Positions 46,415-54,886 of a stretch of DNA of 64,000 bases are shown here, piece after piece; the first letter of the stretch is position 1, and each line of letters begins with the position of its first letter. The translations under genes and the position numbers were made by a program. Location of the stretch: positions 38,940-102,939 of the forward strand of contig JAXMBM010000022.1 of the NCBI GenBank assembly GCA_046349855.1. The letters are read 5' to 3'. This DNA is from CAIXSC01 sp046349855 (GTDB lineage Bacteria; Planctomycetota; Planctomycetia; Pirellulales; Pirellulaceae). Below the pieces are notes generated by a model that did not search any database, was not told the DNA's origin, and saw only the letters and a program-made list of their open reading frames with translations.

Positions 46415-46430
46415 AAGCTGACGTGGGCCC
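46415..46430. repeat. 16-bp inverted repeat, right copy
   Basis: AAGCTGACGTGGGCCC, the exact inverse of 45505-45520. It also overlaps the left arm of the hairpin at 46422-46456. Confidence 0.65.
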
Positions 46431-46484
46431 GCCGCCGAGCCGCTGACGGGCCCACGGGTCGGCCAGCCAAGCGTGCGGCTGGCC
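46422..46484. repeat. Two adjacent perfect hairpins downstream of the dikinase-like gene
   Basis: CGTGGGCCCG (46422-46431) pairs with CGGGCCCACG (46447-46456) across a 15-nt loop; GGCCAGCC (46461-46468) pairs with GGCTGGCC (46477-46484) across 8 nt. They lie 50-115 bp beyond the stop of the leftward gene. There is no T-run, so they may end transcription in another way or be REP-like. Confidence 0.55.
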
Positions 46485-46536
46485 CGTTGCCGTCCCGTGC
46501 CAGGGTCCCGCGCGTACCGCTGGACGGTCGCGTCGC

Positions 46537-49500
46537 TCAGCGGGCCAGGACCCAGTGTCGCCGCTGCCGATTGAGGATCGACGAGGCTCCGCCGTCGTCA
46601 AACACCGTCAGCCCCAACAGCAGGAAGAAGTCGTCGTTTCGCCGCTCTCCGGAACCTTGTCCTTGGAGGTTTTCGCGGCGGCGGCTGGCGGTCCGTTCCG
46701 CGGTCCATTCGTCGAGCAGGGCCTGGAGAGCCCGCACGTCCACAGCAAACCCGACGGTCGGATCGGAGAACACCGTGCGTCCGCCGATCAGAATATCCTC
46801 GCCGGCACCTCCAACCAGCTGATTCCGGCCTTCACCGCCGATCACCAGATTGCGTCCCAGTTCACCCAGCAGAAGATCCGCACCGGCGCCGCCGAGCAGG
46901 ATATCATCCCCGTCGCCACCCCAGATGGAATCGGCCCCCTGCCCTCCCAGCAGAATGTCGTTCCGCGTTCCGCCTCGGATCACATCGTCGCCATCACCTG
47001 CGTCGATGGTGAGTGGCAACGTGACCCCTTCCGCCGTGATGGTGTCACGTCCGGCCCCCCCTTGGATTTCCACTCGATAGATCTGGTCGAGAGGAAATGT
47101 CTGCGTGCGACTGGACCCGGTCAGGAAATCGGTCCGCACTTCCAACGTCGTCGCATTGATCATTCGCAGGAGAATACGGTCGCCGTTGGCCGTGCCGACA
47201 ACTCGCAGCACCGCGTCGGATCCCAGTTCGATGCCGGTCACCAGCACCGTCGCCCGGCCGGTCATTCCCGGAAATGCGGGATCGGTGACCGTCACCTCCC
47301 AACGTCCCGTCTGACTGGCCGTGAACACCCACTGATTCCCTTGCCGAACCACGTTGCCACCACCGTTGGCGATCCAGGTCGGATTGCGGAACACGATCTT
47401 CCGTCCGTCCGTATCGACTCCGGTGGCCACCAGCGTCCCACTCCCCCCGATCCGCAGCTGGAGGTCAGGCATGTCGACTTCCGAGACAACGCGGAACTTG
47501 TCGTCCCAGCCGACGTAGGTCAGCCGCGTCGTGGGGCTGGCGGTCCCCGCCAGATTCGCGCGATCGTCACTCACATGCAGCAGACGAATGTTCTTGGTGG
47601 CCAGTTCGGCACGCTGGCGGGCCGTGAGCGACGCCTCTAATCCTGGTTCGAACAGAAACTCCTCGGTGAAATTGTGGTGCCCCGGGGCATACGTCTGAGA
47701 AGCGTCGCCGGTAAGTCGGATCGGCTCGGTCGTCAAACCGGTAATCACCGTGTCGACCCACTCGCCGAGCGGCATGGTCTTGATGATCTGCCCCGCTTCG
47801 GCATTGGCCCACTTGAACCGTGTCACGATCTGCACGCCCCCGACCTGCCAGGTGCGTGTCTGCACCTCCGTGGCGGCGACGAGCTTATCGGCCGGCACAA
47901 GCAGCACTCGGTCCTCAAAGCGCGCTTCCGGGCTGGCCGGGGTGAGCCATGGGACAGGACGGTCATACTTCACCCGCAGTTCCTGCGCGAAGTCCTCGGC
48001 CGTGATCACCGGCGACAAGGTGCCATCGACTTCCGCCGGGTACGTCGTCGTCAACGTATACGTGCGGCCCGAGGATCCGCTGCCCAGCCGGAAGGAATTC
48101 CGCAGTTCTCCGGGAACGCCACTGAACGCCGCCCCAGGAAACGACTGCGGTACTCCGTCCAGCACCACCGGCGACGCCCCCCCCAGCAAGGAGAGTCGCA
48201 CGTGTTTCAGCGGGTTGTTTCCGGTCAGCGATCCGTTGATGGTCTGCAGAGACAAAGTGCTCTTCAGGCGATGGTTCGACCAGACGTCCGAAAACTCGCT
48301 CTGCAGGACCTTCCATTCGGTCGGCGTATTGAGAATCTGCGGGGCTACCATTTCCGACTGTGCGGTGGGAATCTCGCGGACCTGCTTGACGATGATCTTC
48401 CCCGGGACCATCCGCTTGAATTCCAGGTCAAGCGTGAACTCGTCCTTGCCCGGATACAGATCGGCGTAGCCTTCCGCCACACGGCTGACCAGCCGCATCA
48501 GTTCCGTATAGTCATCCTGCCAAGTCATCACGCTCGACCCCAGCGGCACCAGGGTGGAACTCGTCTGTACGTAGACGTAGGGATCGCTGGTCGGCGAACC
48601 GAACGCCTTGACGACTTCCGCGATGGCTCCCCCTTCGGGATTCGTGACGCTGAGCGCTCCCAGTTGCGTGACGATGTCCGCGGAATACGAAGTCTCCTCC
48701 TGATCGCCGAACTGGGAACGCTGGTACTTGAAGGTGACCACGCCGTTGGCCATCTCCTGGGAGTCGGGGAAGTTGTGATGCACCAGGATCGCCATCCCCG
48801 TGTCGGCTTCGTTCACTCCATGCCGCAGCCGTTCGAGCCAGGCATTTTCGTTGTAGAAGCTGGCGAACACTTTCTCGATTGCCCGGAACACCCCCTTCTC
48901 ATCCCGTTCATTCGGATCGGCGCGCGACGGTCCGACATTGTCGCCGTCCGTGTCGTCGGCAATACAGCCGCTGTAGCTGTCGTAGAGCCCCGCGCCGGTC
49001 AGCTCCTGGGAATCTTCGGCATTGCTCGAACTGCGGAAGCGCAGGAATTGGTCGTGCGGCACATCGGGGAAGCCCGCAATCAACTCACCAAGAATCTGCT
49101 GCCGCTGCTCGTCGGTCCATTTGACCGTCTTGCGAATCAGCGTGTTCACCTCCGCCAGTCGCTGGCGGGCGAGCGTCATGTCGGGCGGATAACTGAAACT
49201 GCCCAGCCGCAGCTGGATTTCTTCCCGCAGCGTCCGGCCCGTCGCCGGATTGATGTTCGACATGAACGCATCCCAGAGATCGAACGAGAATGCCATCGCT
49301 CGCTGGGAATTGTCGGGAATCGTCCGCCGCAGCAATCCGTAATTGGCGGCCTTGCCACCAAAGTACTTGATCTGATCCGGAGTAAGATCGGTCGCGTCGT
49401 CGAGCCACTGTCCGTACGACTCCTTGGGAGTAATGTGCGCGGCTTCCGGAGTCTGCTGGGCAGTGAGCCAGTTGGCCAGTTCCACCGGCAACAGGGGTTC

Positions 49501-50634
49501 GTCGAGCGGTGCCACATCGATCCGTGCCGCGCTGGCACGTAAGAGCACCGAGTGACCGACCAGCGACCGAAGACGCTGTTGTTCCGCCGGGTTCTGGACC
49601 CAGATGAACGGCAACTGCTGATTGCGCGCCAAGATCGCGACATGCGAGTTCGGCACGGCCGGCACCAGCGTGATGATCCCGCGCACGTACGGCACTTCGG
49701 CCGGCACGCCGTCGCTGAGCAGCAGGATGTCGGTAGGTCGCAGACGCCCATCCCCGTAGGCGGCGGGAATCTGCGCGGCCGGAATGTTCACCAGCCGACC
49801 CGTCGCCCAGCCGTCGGCGTACGCGACATCTCCCCGCATCCAGCGAGTCGAATCGGTGACGGTAATGCCCTGCTCCGCCAACCACTCCTGATCGGCCTGC
49901 GCCGCCGCCGACTGCTCGTACGACGGCAGGTACAGCACCTTGAGCGGCACTTCGCTCTGGACCGCTGCAGCGACCGTGTGAATCCAACGCGCCACGTCCT
50001 CGCGTGGATAGGCATCCTGTCCTACAAGCTGGACAGCGATCTCGGGCGAATCGGGGGTCAACAGAACACTGACCATGACCACTTGCTGCCCCGCGCGATG
50101 CAGCGATACCTCCCCGAATTCGTCGGGCGTCAGCCCCAGAAAGGGAGCGAGCCGCTCTCGAGCAAAGTCGTAGTGGTAGAGGTACTTCACCGAATCCTGG
50201 AAATACACCGTCCCGGGATCGGACAGCAGGATGCTCCCTTTCACGTACCGCACACCACTGAACCCACCCGCGAAAGCCGCGAACGGCTCGTCGCGCCATT
50301 GGATCGTCGTGCGTCCGTCGGTCGCATCCTGCGGCACGAGTTGGCTGGTTGCGCTGAACGCCGCAACCTCCGCCTCACCACTCGACAAGGCCGACCAGAG
50401 GGCCACTTCTCCAACCGGCCCGGTCCCGTCCAAACGGCTGGCGTCCACCCATTCCTCGGCCCCACCGCTGGTCATCGGCGACAGCAGATCCCCCGCCATC
50501 AACTCCCGTCGTTCGAGACGTTCGGCCGTCCAGCCACGTCGCATGACGGAACGCCGCGGACGGGATTTGCCAGAGGCGGAACGGCGCGAGGCACGACGCT
50601 GCGAACCAGGAACACGATCAAATGGCGCGGACAT
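46537..50634 (-). CDS. Predicted exported dikinase-like protein (phosphohistidine + ATP-grasp) with RTX-like repeats
   Basis: 1365 residues from the ATG at 50634. A basic N-terminus ends in the planctomycete sorting motif AERLERRELMAGDLL (38-51). At about 300-345, LLLSDGVPAEVPYVRGIITL and PNSHVAILARN place a histidine (331) where the phosphohistidine domain of PEP synthase and glucan dikinases has its catalytic His. A PPDK_N-type ATP-grasp follows: FGGKAANYGLL (425-435), LRFRSSSNAEDSQELTGAG (531-549), MAILVHHNF, GVVTFKYQ, and TLDLEFKRM with VKQVREI. The His-then-ATP order is that of alpha-glucan water dikinase, not of PEP synthase. At about 1190-1290 come RTX-like calcium repeats (GDGDDVIRGG, GGDGDDILLGGAGADLLLG). 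The substrate is unknown. Confidence 0.8.
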   Translation of the reverse strand: MSAPFDRVPGSQRRASRRSASGKSRPRRSVMRRGWTAERLERRELMAGDLLSPMTSGGAEEWVDASRLDGTGPVGEVALWSALSSGEAEVAAFSATSQLVPQDATDGRTTIQWRDEPFAAFAGGFSGVRYVKGSILLSDPGTVYFQDSVKYLYHYDFARERLAPFLGLTPDEFGEVSLHRAGQQVVMVSVLLTPDSPEIAVQLVGQDAYPREDVARWIHTVAAAVQSEVPLKVLYLPSYEQSAAAQADQEWLAEQGITVTDSTRWMRGDVAYADGWATGRLVNIPAAQIPAAYGDGRLRPTDILLLSDGVPAEVPYVRGIITLVPAVPNSHVAILARNQQLPFIWVQNPAEQQRLRSLVGHSVLLRASAARIDVAPLDEPLLPVELANWLTAQQTPEAAHITPKESYGQWLDDATDLTPDQIKYFGGKAANYGLLRRTIPDNSQRAMAFSFDLWDAFMSNINPATGRTLREEIQLRLGSFSYPPDMTLARQRLAEVNTLIRKTVKWTDEQRQQILGELIAGFPDVPHDQFLRFRSSSNAEDSQELTGAGLYDSYSGCIADDTDGDNVGPSRADPNERDEKGVFRAIEKVFASFYNENAWLERLRHGVNEADTGMAILVHHNFPDSQEMANGVVTFKYQRSQFGDQEETSYSADIVTQLGALSVTNPEGGAIAEVVKAFGSPTSDPYVYVQTSSTLVPLGSSVMTWQDDYTELMRLVSRVAEGYADLYPGKDEFTLDLEFKRMVPGKIIVKQVREIPTAQSEMVAPQILNTPTEWKVLQSEFSDVWSNHRLKSTLSLQTINGSLTGNNPLKHVRLSLLGGASPVVLDGVPQSFPGAAFSGVPGELRNSFRLGSGSSGRTYTLTTTYPAEVDGTLSPVITAEDFAQELRVKYDRPVPWLTPASPEARFEDRVLLVPADKLVAATEVQTRTWQVGGVQIVTRFKWANAEAGQIIKTMPLGEWVDTVITGLTTEPIRLTGDASQTYAPGHHNFTEEFLFEPGLEASLTARQRAELATKNIRLLHVSDDRANLAGTASPTTRLTYVGWDDKFRVVSEVDMPDLQLRIGGSGTLVATGVDTDGRKIVFRNPTWIANGGGNVVRQGNQWVFTASQTGRWEVTVTDPAFPGMTGRATVLVTGIELGSDAVLRVVGTANGDRILLRMINATTLEVRTDFLTGSSRTQTFPLDQIYRVEIQGGAGRDTITAEGVTLPLTIDAGDGDDVIRGGTRNDILLGGQGADSIWGGDGDDILLGGAGADLLLGELGRNLVIGGEGRNQLVGGAGEDILIGGRTVFSDPTVGFAVDVRALQALLDEWTAERTASRRRENLQGQGSGERRNDDFFLLLGLTVFDDGGASSILNRQRRHWVLAR

Positions 50635-50843
50635 CGATCCGGGATCTCCCACAGAGTGCCGTTTGGACGAATCGTCGCTGAGTCGCCCATGGAACGAGAT
50701 CCTGCCGTTTTCGGCAAGAAAATTGCGCACGCCACCCCGGCGTCGGCATGGCACTCAGCGCGCCTGGAGTGCCCAACGTGTGCGTGCAAAGAAATGCGAA
50801 GTTCACCCCGGACAACGACTTGCCGATGCCCGACGGAGCGGGA

Positions 50844-52124
50844 TCAGCGAGCCCCGCCGAGGGCGAACAATTTGGACGAGGTCCGGAGGTACATCACACC
50901 ACCACTGACGGCCGGTGTGCTGTTGCTGTCTTGCCCCAACGACATGCGCCCCAGTTCCTCGAAGTTCTCCGCTGCGGCCAGCACCACCACGATCCCATCG
51001 TCCGATATGGCGTACAGCTTGCCAGCCACGCACACCGGAGATCCGGAGTAATTGCCACGGACCCGCTTCTGCCACAACTGCTGGCCGTCCTGAATGCGGC
51101 AACAAGTTACGATGCCATTGTCGGTCCAGATGAACATCCGACCTTGATAGGCCAGCGCGGTCGGCATGTGACACACCATGCGGTCCTGGCGAAAGACCTG
51201 CGCGACGCTCTCGGCTTCCGGTCGCACCCCGACCAGGATCTTCTTGCCACCCGTGAAGCCACACGATCCGAAGACCACGCCGTCAGCCACGAAAGGGGAG
51301 CCAATGGCCCGCTTATCCTCCTCATCTTCATCGAACAGCCCCGACTTCTGCCAGGCGATTCTTCCGGTATCGACGGCGATCGCCGTGAAACCGTGGCCAA
51401 AGCTGGTAAAGACCACTGCGGTCGGACTCTCCCCCGTGGGATAGGCACAAGGGGTCGAATAACTCGCCTTACCGCCGGTGCGTTCCACTTTCCATCGCAG
51501 TTCGCCCGTGCGCCGCGCCACTGCCAGATAGTAACTGTTGTGCTCCTGGTGATTGTTGAGCACCACCAGATCACCGATTACGGCTGGCGAAGTGCCACCG
51601 CCATGACCGCTGTGATACGGCCCCAGGTCGTAGGTCCAGACCGGCTGACCATCGTGCGTGAACGCCAGGAGTTCCGCGTGGGAGCGCGAGGTCCACACCA
51701 CGTACACACGTTCGTCGTCCACGGCCGGAGTGGCGGTGGCATACGAATTGCGCGCGTGCTTCTTTTCCCGCTCATAGGGAAAGGCCTGCTCCCAGAGCCG
51801 TTTCCCGTCGGTCGTGCGGTAACACAGCAGATAGCGTTCCAGCTTGCTGTCGTCGGCACTCGTCACAAACACCTTGTCCTGCCACACCACGGGCGACGAA
51901 ATGCCACTGCCGGGAAGATCGATCGTCCAGCGGTAGTCCCGTGCGGTCCACTGTGCGGGAATCGTCTGTGCCTCGCTGATCCCCGAACCATTGGGACCGC
52001 GAAACCTCGTCCACTCCTGGGCGGTAAGCGGGAGCGGAGCGACCGCCAGCCACAACAGGCAGCCGGCCCGCACCACACTGGCGGCCCTCATCCCAGGGAC
52101 GGCATGTATTTTCCGGTCGGTCAT
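50844..52124 (-). CDS. Exported PQQ-like beta-propeller protein
   Basis: 426 residues. The ATG at 52124 has GGGAG about eight bases upstream and starts a leader with hydrophobic core CLLWLAVAPLPLTAQ. EWTRFRGPNGSGISE opens the propeller, as in the other PQQ-like protein at 16700. Blades include YLLCYRTTDGKRLWEQAF, AVDDERVYVVWTSRSHAELL, TAIAVDTGRIAWQKSGLF and GKLYAISDDGIVVVLAAA. It may be a quinoprotein dehydrogenase or a non-catalytic scaffold. The frame remains open upstream to 52733, antisense to yebC, but that part is a shadow. Confidence 0.82.
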   Translation of the reverse strand: MTDRKIHAVPGMRAASVVRAGCLLWLAVAPLPLTAQEWTRFRGPNGSGISEAQTIPAQWTARDYRWTIDLPGSGISSPVVWQDKVFVTSADDSKLERYLLCYRTTDGKRLWEQAFPYEREKKHARNSYATATPAVDDERVYVVWTSRSHAELLAFTHDGQPVWTYDLGPYHSGHGGGTSPAVIGDLVVLNNHQEHNSYYLAVARRTGELRWKVERTGGKASYSTPCAYPTGESPTAVVFTSFGHGFTAIAVDTGRIAWQKSGLFDEDEEDKRAIGSPFVADGVVFGSCGFTGGKKILVGVRPEAESVAQVFRQDRMVCHMPTALAYQGRMFIWTDNGIVTCCRIQDGQQLWQKRVRGNYSGSPVCVAGKLYAISDDGIVVVLAAAENFEELGRMSLGQDSNSTPAVSGGVMYLRTSSKLFALGGAR

Positions 52125-52334
52125 GGTAGAAAACTCCCGACTACCCCCCGCCAGGACCATTCCGGGAAGAATGGAACTGGCAGGCCTATTGATCGAAACG
52201 TCCCCCAAGGCGACGATGCGGACTGGCGAACGACGCGTCATACCGCCGGGTGCGTCGCGGGCCGCCCACCGTCGTTCCCCCCCTGTCATCCACAGCGTGT
52301 CCGCGAATTCTGTCACACGGTCAGTCGAGTTTCC

Positions 52335-53057
52335 ATGGGAAGAGATTTTGAGAATCGTAAGGCGTCGATCTTCAAGACGGCGGCAGCCAAGTCGAAGGTG
52401 TACTCCCGCTACGGCAAACAGCTGTACATGCTGGCCAAGAACGGCGTCCCCGATCCGGACGGCAACCCGGCGCTCCGGAACCTGATCGACAAGGCGAAAC
52501 GCGATCAGGTACCAGGCCACGTCATCGACAAGGCCATCGAGAAAGCGAAAGGCCTGGGGGGCGAAGACTTTGTGGCCACGCGTTACGAGGGCTTCGGCCC
52601 CGGCGGCTGCCTGGTAATCGTCGACTGCCTGTCCGACAACAACATGCGGACCATCACCGATATCCGCAACTGCTTCACCAAGACGGGCTCGAAACTGGGG
52701 GCCAGCGGTTCGGTGACCCGGTTCTTCGATCACCTGGCAGTTCTGTCGTTCAAAGGGGCCAGCGAGGAACAGGCGCTGGAAGCGTTAATGCTGGCCGACG
52801 TCCAGGTCGACGAAATGGAAACTGGTAACGGCTTTGTGACCATCTTTGCGCCGCCCAGCGAGTTCTTCAAAGCCAAGACGGCCCTGCTGCAGGCCTTTCC
52901 CTCCCTGGAAATCGAAACCCAGGAAATCACCTTCCTGCCGCAAAGTCGCACTCGGATCGGCCCCGACGACGTGCCCCAGTTCGAGAAACTGATGCACATG
53001 CTCAACGACTGCGACGACGTGCAGGAAGTCTATCACAACGCTGAACTGCCCAGCTGA
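52335..53057 (+). CDS. YebC/PmpR/TACO1 family protein
   Basis: 240 residues. The family begins with MGRDFENRKASIFKTAAAKS, a variant of the usual 'GHSKWxxIKxxK' start, then NPALRNLIDKAKRDQVPGHV and IDKAIEKAKG, YEGFGPGGCLVIVDCLSDN, and GASGSVTRFFDHLAV. Family members act as DNA-binding regulators or as ribosome-associated factors that help translate proline stretches; which applies here is unknown. The N-terminal Lys-rich patch is partly altered (no GHSKW), which marks it as a divergent YebC_II-like member. Cytosolic. Confidence 0.93.
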   Translation: MGRDFENRKASIFKTAAAKSKVYSRYGKQLYMLAKNGVPDPDGNPALRNLIDKAKRDQVPGHVIDKAIEKAKGLGGEDFVATRYEGFGPGGCLVIVDCLSDNNMRTITDIRNCFTKTGSKLGASGSVTRFFDHLAVLSFKGASEEQALEALMLADVQVDEMETGNGFVTIFAPPSEFFKAKTALLQAFPSLEIETQEITFLPQSRTRIGPDDVPQFEKLMHMLNDCDDVQEVYHNAELPS

Positions 53058-53084
53058 ACGTAACGCCCACCACTCACCGCAGTA

Positions 53085-53123
53085 GTCGCGGGCGACAGAC
53101 GCGGGCGACAGTCGCGGGCGCCA
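53085..53123 (+). repeat. Three 13-bp tandem repeats after yebC
   Basis: GTCGCGGGCGACA, GACGCGGGCGACA and GTCGCGGGCGCCA follow each other without a gap, starting 28 bp after the yebC-family stop. They lie in the 246-bp convergent gap before the WD40 gene. Likely slippage products. Confidence 0.7.
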
Positions 53124-53303
53124 GACGACCGCGTCGACGACTGAGCGCTGGGTCACGGCAGGCTGATACGACCACGGACGGTCATCGCGACTGCGCATCT
53201 CGTTCGACCCGCCAGGATCGCGTTTCCAACGCCTGGCGTTCTGCCGGCAGACGGCGTCGCACCGCACGGGATGCCGATCGGAGAGCGCCGTCACCTCGGG
53301 CAC

Positions 53304-54794
53304 TCAGTCCGCGTCCAGTTCCCACAGCAACAGCGGTGGTCGACGTTCCGCACCACGACCTACCAGGGCGACTGCTCGATCACGATCGACAAACACCGCG
53401 CCGTACAGCGATTCGTAGCGCGCATCGAGCTTCTGCAGACACTTGCCCTTCGCAACATCCCAGAGTTCGGCCACGCCTGGCAGGGCGCGACAGACCACCA
53501 TCCGTCGGCCATCGGCTGACAGAACGACATGTCTGGCATTTTTTCCCACGGCGATCGACCGTGCCATTTTTCCTTGCCGCACATCCCAGAACTGAACCTC
53601 GCCTTGTTCTTTCACGTCGCTATCCCGTACGACGGCAATTTGTCGGCCGTCCGGCGTGAATGCGAAAGACCTCCCGGAAGCAGGCAGCTGGTGCAACAGT
53701 TTTCCCGTGCTTGGATTCCACATGCGCAGACCCCGTTTGTTGTTTTCCAGTGAGGCGAGTTGCTGCCCGTCGGGGGAAAAGCACACCCGCTCCACGCAGT
53801 CACGGTGCCCGGTCATCTCGCGAATCAGTTCACAGCTTTTCAAGTCCCAGACGCGGATCGTGCCATCCTCGCCGGCGCTCACTAACGTCCGCATATCCGG
53901 CGCGTAGTCCAGGCACCACACCCCGCCCTTCAGCACCGGGAGCGCGGGCAGACATTTGGGTTTCGCCACCGACCAGCGTTCGATCCCGCCGTCGTCGTTG
54001 AACAATGATCGCCAGCCGATCGCCAGTTCACTGCCGTCGCGCGCCACGGTGACGGTACGAATCCCCCAATGCGATTTCTGATACGCTCCCACTCGCTTCT
54101 TCAGAATCTCCTGCCAATTCGGAACGCTCCAGGCAAACACGTGAGAGTCGCCGGCCGCCACCAGTCGCTTGCCGTCCGCCGTAACCGCCACCGCCTCGCA
54201 CGCGCTGACTTTTCTAGATCCCACATCGCGAAACTTGCCGCTGGTGGTCCCGGTGTCCGCAAATTGTGCGACGACCTCCGGCGGATTCAGCTGCTGGATC
54301 CATTCGTTGGTCAAACCCGCATCCAGGTCGCCAACAATCATCACGGCAATCTGTGCACGTTCGTCCCCTTGGCCGAAGAAGCCCTCCTTGTCCAGATCCT
54401 TGAGTCCCGCGACGACCGCCTTCATCAACCGGGCCACACGCCGCTCGACCTCATCGTCATCGACGTCGTCAAACTCGGTCGCCTGGCTGAGCAGTTCGTT
54501 GACCTCCTCGAAATGGGCTTCCCCGACATTCGTGTAGCTCCAGTCACCAAACGACCAGCGAAGTGTCTCGGCCGACTCGTCCGCATATCCGTCCTGGTGG
54601 TACTTCTTCACCGTGCGTTTGAGTGCCTGTTCCGTATTGCTCACCGGATAGAGGTACTCAGCCGTATCGTTCGTCTGCAGAGCCAGCACGTAGAACGTTT
54701 CTTTGGGACGGGCCCGACGCACTTCCGTGAAGGCCTTGCGGGCAGCCTGACATACAGCCTGGCGAATCTTGGTCGGCGAAACGGCCTTGGACAT
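53304..54794 (-). CDS. DUF4303-WD40 fusion protein
   Basis: 496 residues. The N-terminal 180 residues match DUF4303 (FYVLALQTNDTAEYLYPVSN, TEQALKRTVKKYHQDGYADE, LRWSFGDWSYTN). From about 200 on there are WD40 blades: ACEAVAVTADGKRLVAAGDS, LDYAPDMRTLVSAGEDGTIR with VWDLKSCELIREM, RVCFSPDGQQLASLENN, and SFAFTPDGRQIAVV. No signal peptide or membrane span is seen, so it is cytosolic. The ATG at 54794 begins the DUF4303 domain; upstream residues to 54863 do not look coding. DUF4303 is often seen in immunity-protein-like (SUKH/Imm) contexts, but no toxin is nearby, so function is open. Confidence 0.8.
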   Translation of the reverse strand: MSKAVSPTKIRQAVCQAARKAFTEVRRARPKETFYVLALQTNDTAEYLYPVSNTEQALKRTVKKYHQDGYADESAETLRWSFGDWSYTNVGEAHFEEVNELLSQATEFDDVDDDEVERRVARLMKAVVAGLKDLDKEGFFGQGDERAQIAVMIVGDLDAGLTNEWIQQLNPPEVVAQFADTGTTSGKFRDVGSRKVSACEAVAVTADGKRLVAAGDSHVFAWSVPNWQEILKKRVGAYQKSHWGIRTVTVARDGSELAIGWRSLFNDDGGIERWSVAKPKCLPALPVLKGGVWCLDYAPDMRTLVSAGEDGTIRVWDLKSCELIREMTGHRDCVERVCFSPDGQQLASLENNKRGLRMWNPSTGKLLHQLPASGRSFAFTPDGRQIAVVRDSDVKEQGEVQFWDVRQGKMARSIAVGKNARHVVLSADGRRMVVCRALPGVAELWDVAKGKCLQKLDARYESLYGAVFVDRDRAVALVGRGAERRPPLLLWELDAD

Positions 54795-54886
54795 GAACAC
54801 TACTTTCCCATAAAAAAATGCGAAGCGAATACTCCCAGGGAAATCGCTCCACCGGAATGGCACTTCCCTGGACGATGCGAACCTCT

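Larger units (their letters stand above)
45393..46536. other. Transposase graveyard without intact genes
   Basis: 1144 bp. It contains fragments of two transposases (45633-45840 and 45918-46166), bounded by exact 16-bp inverted repeats at 45505-45520 and 46415-46430, and two hairpins at 46422-46456 and 46461-46484 next to the 3' end of the following leftward gene. No intact coding frame is convincing. Confidence 0.7.

Noticed and set aside
49552..51051. 499-codon forward frame across the dikinase-like gene and PQQ gene
   Set aside because: Antisense shadow; the reverse-strand proteins show domains while this frame shows none.
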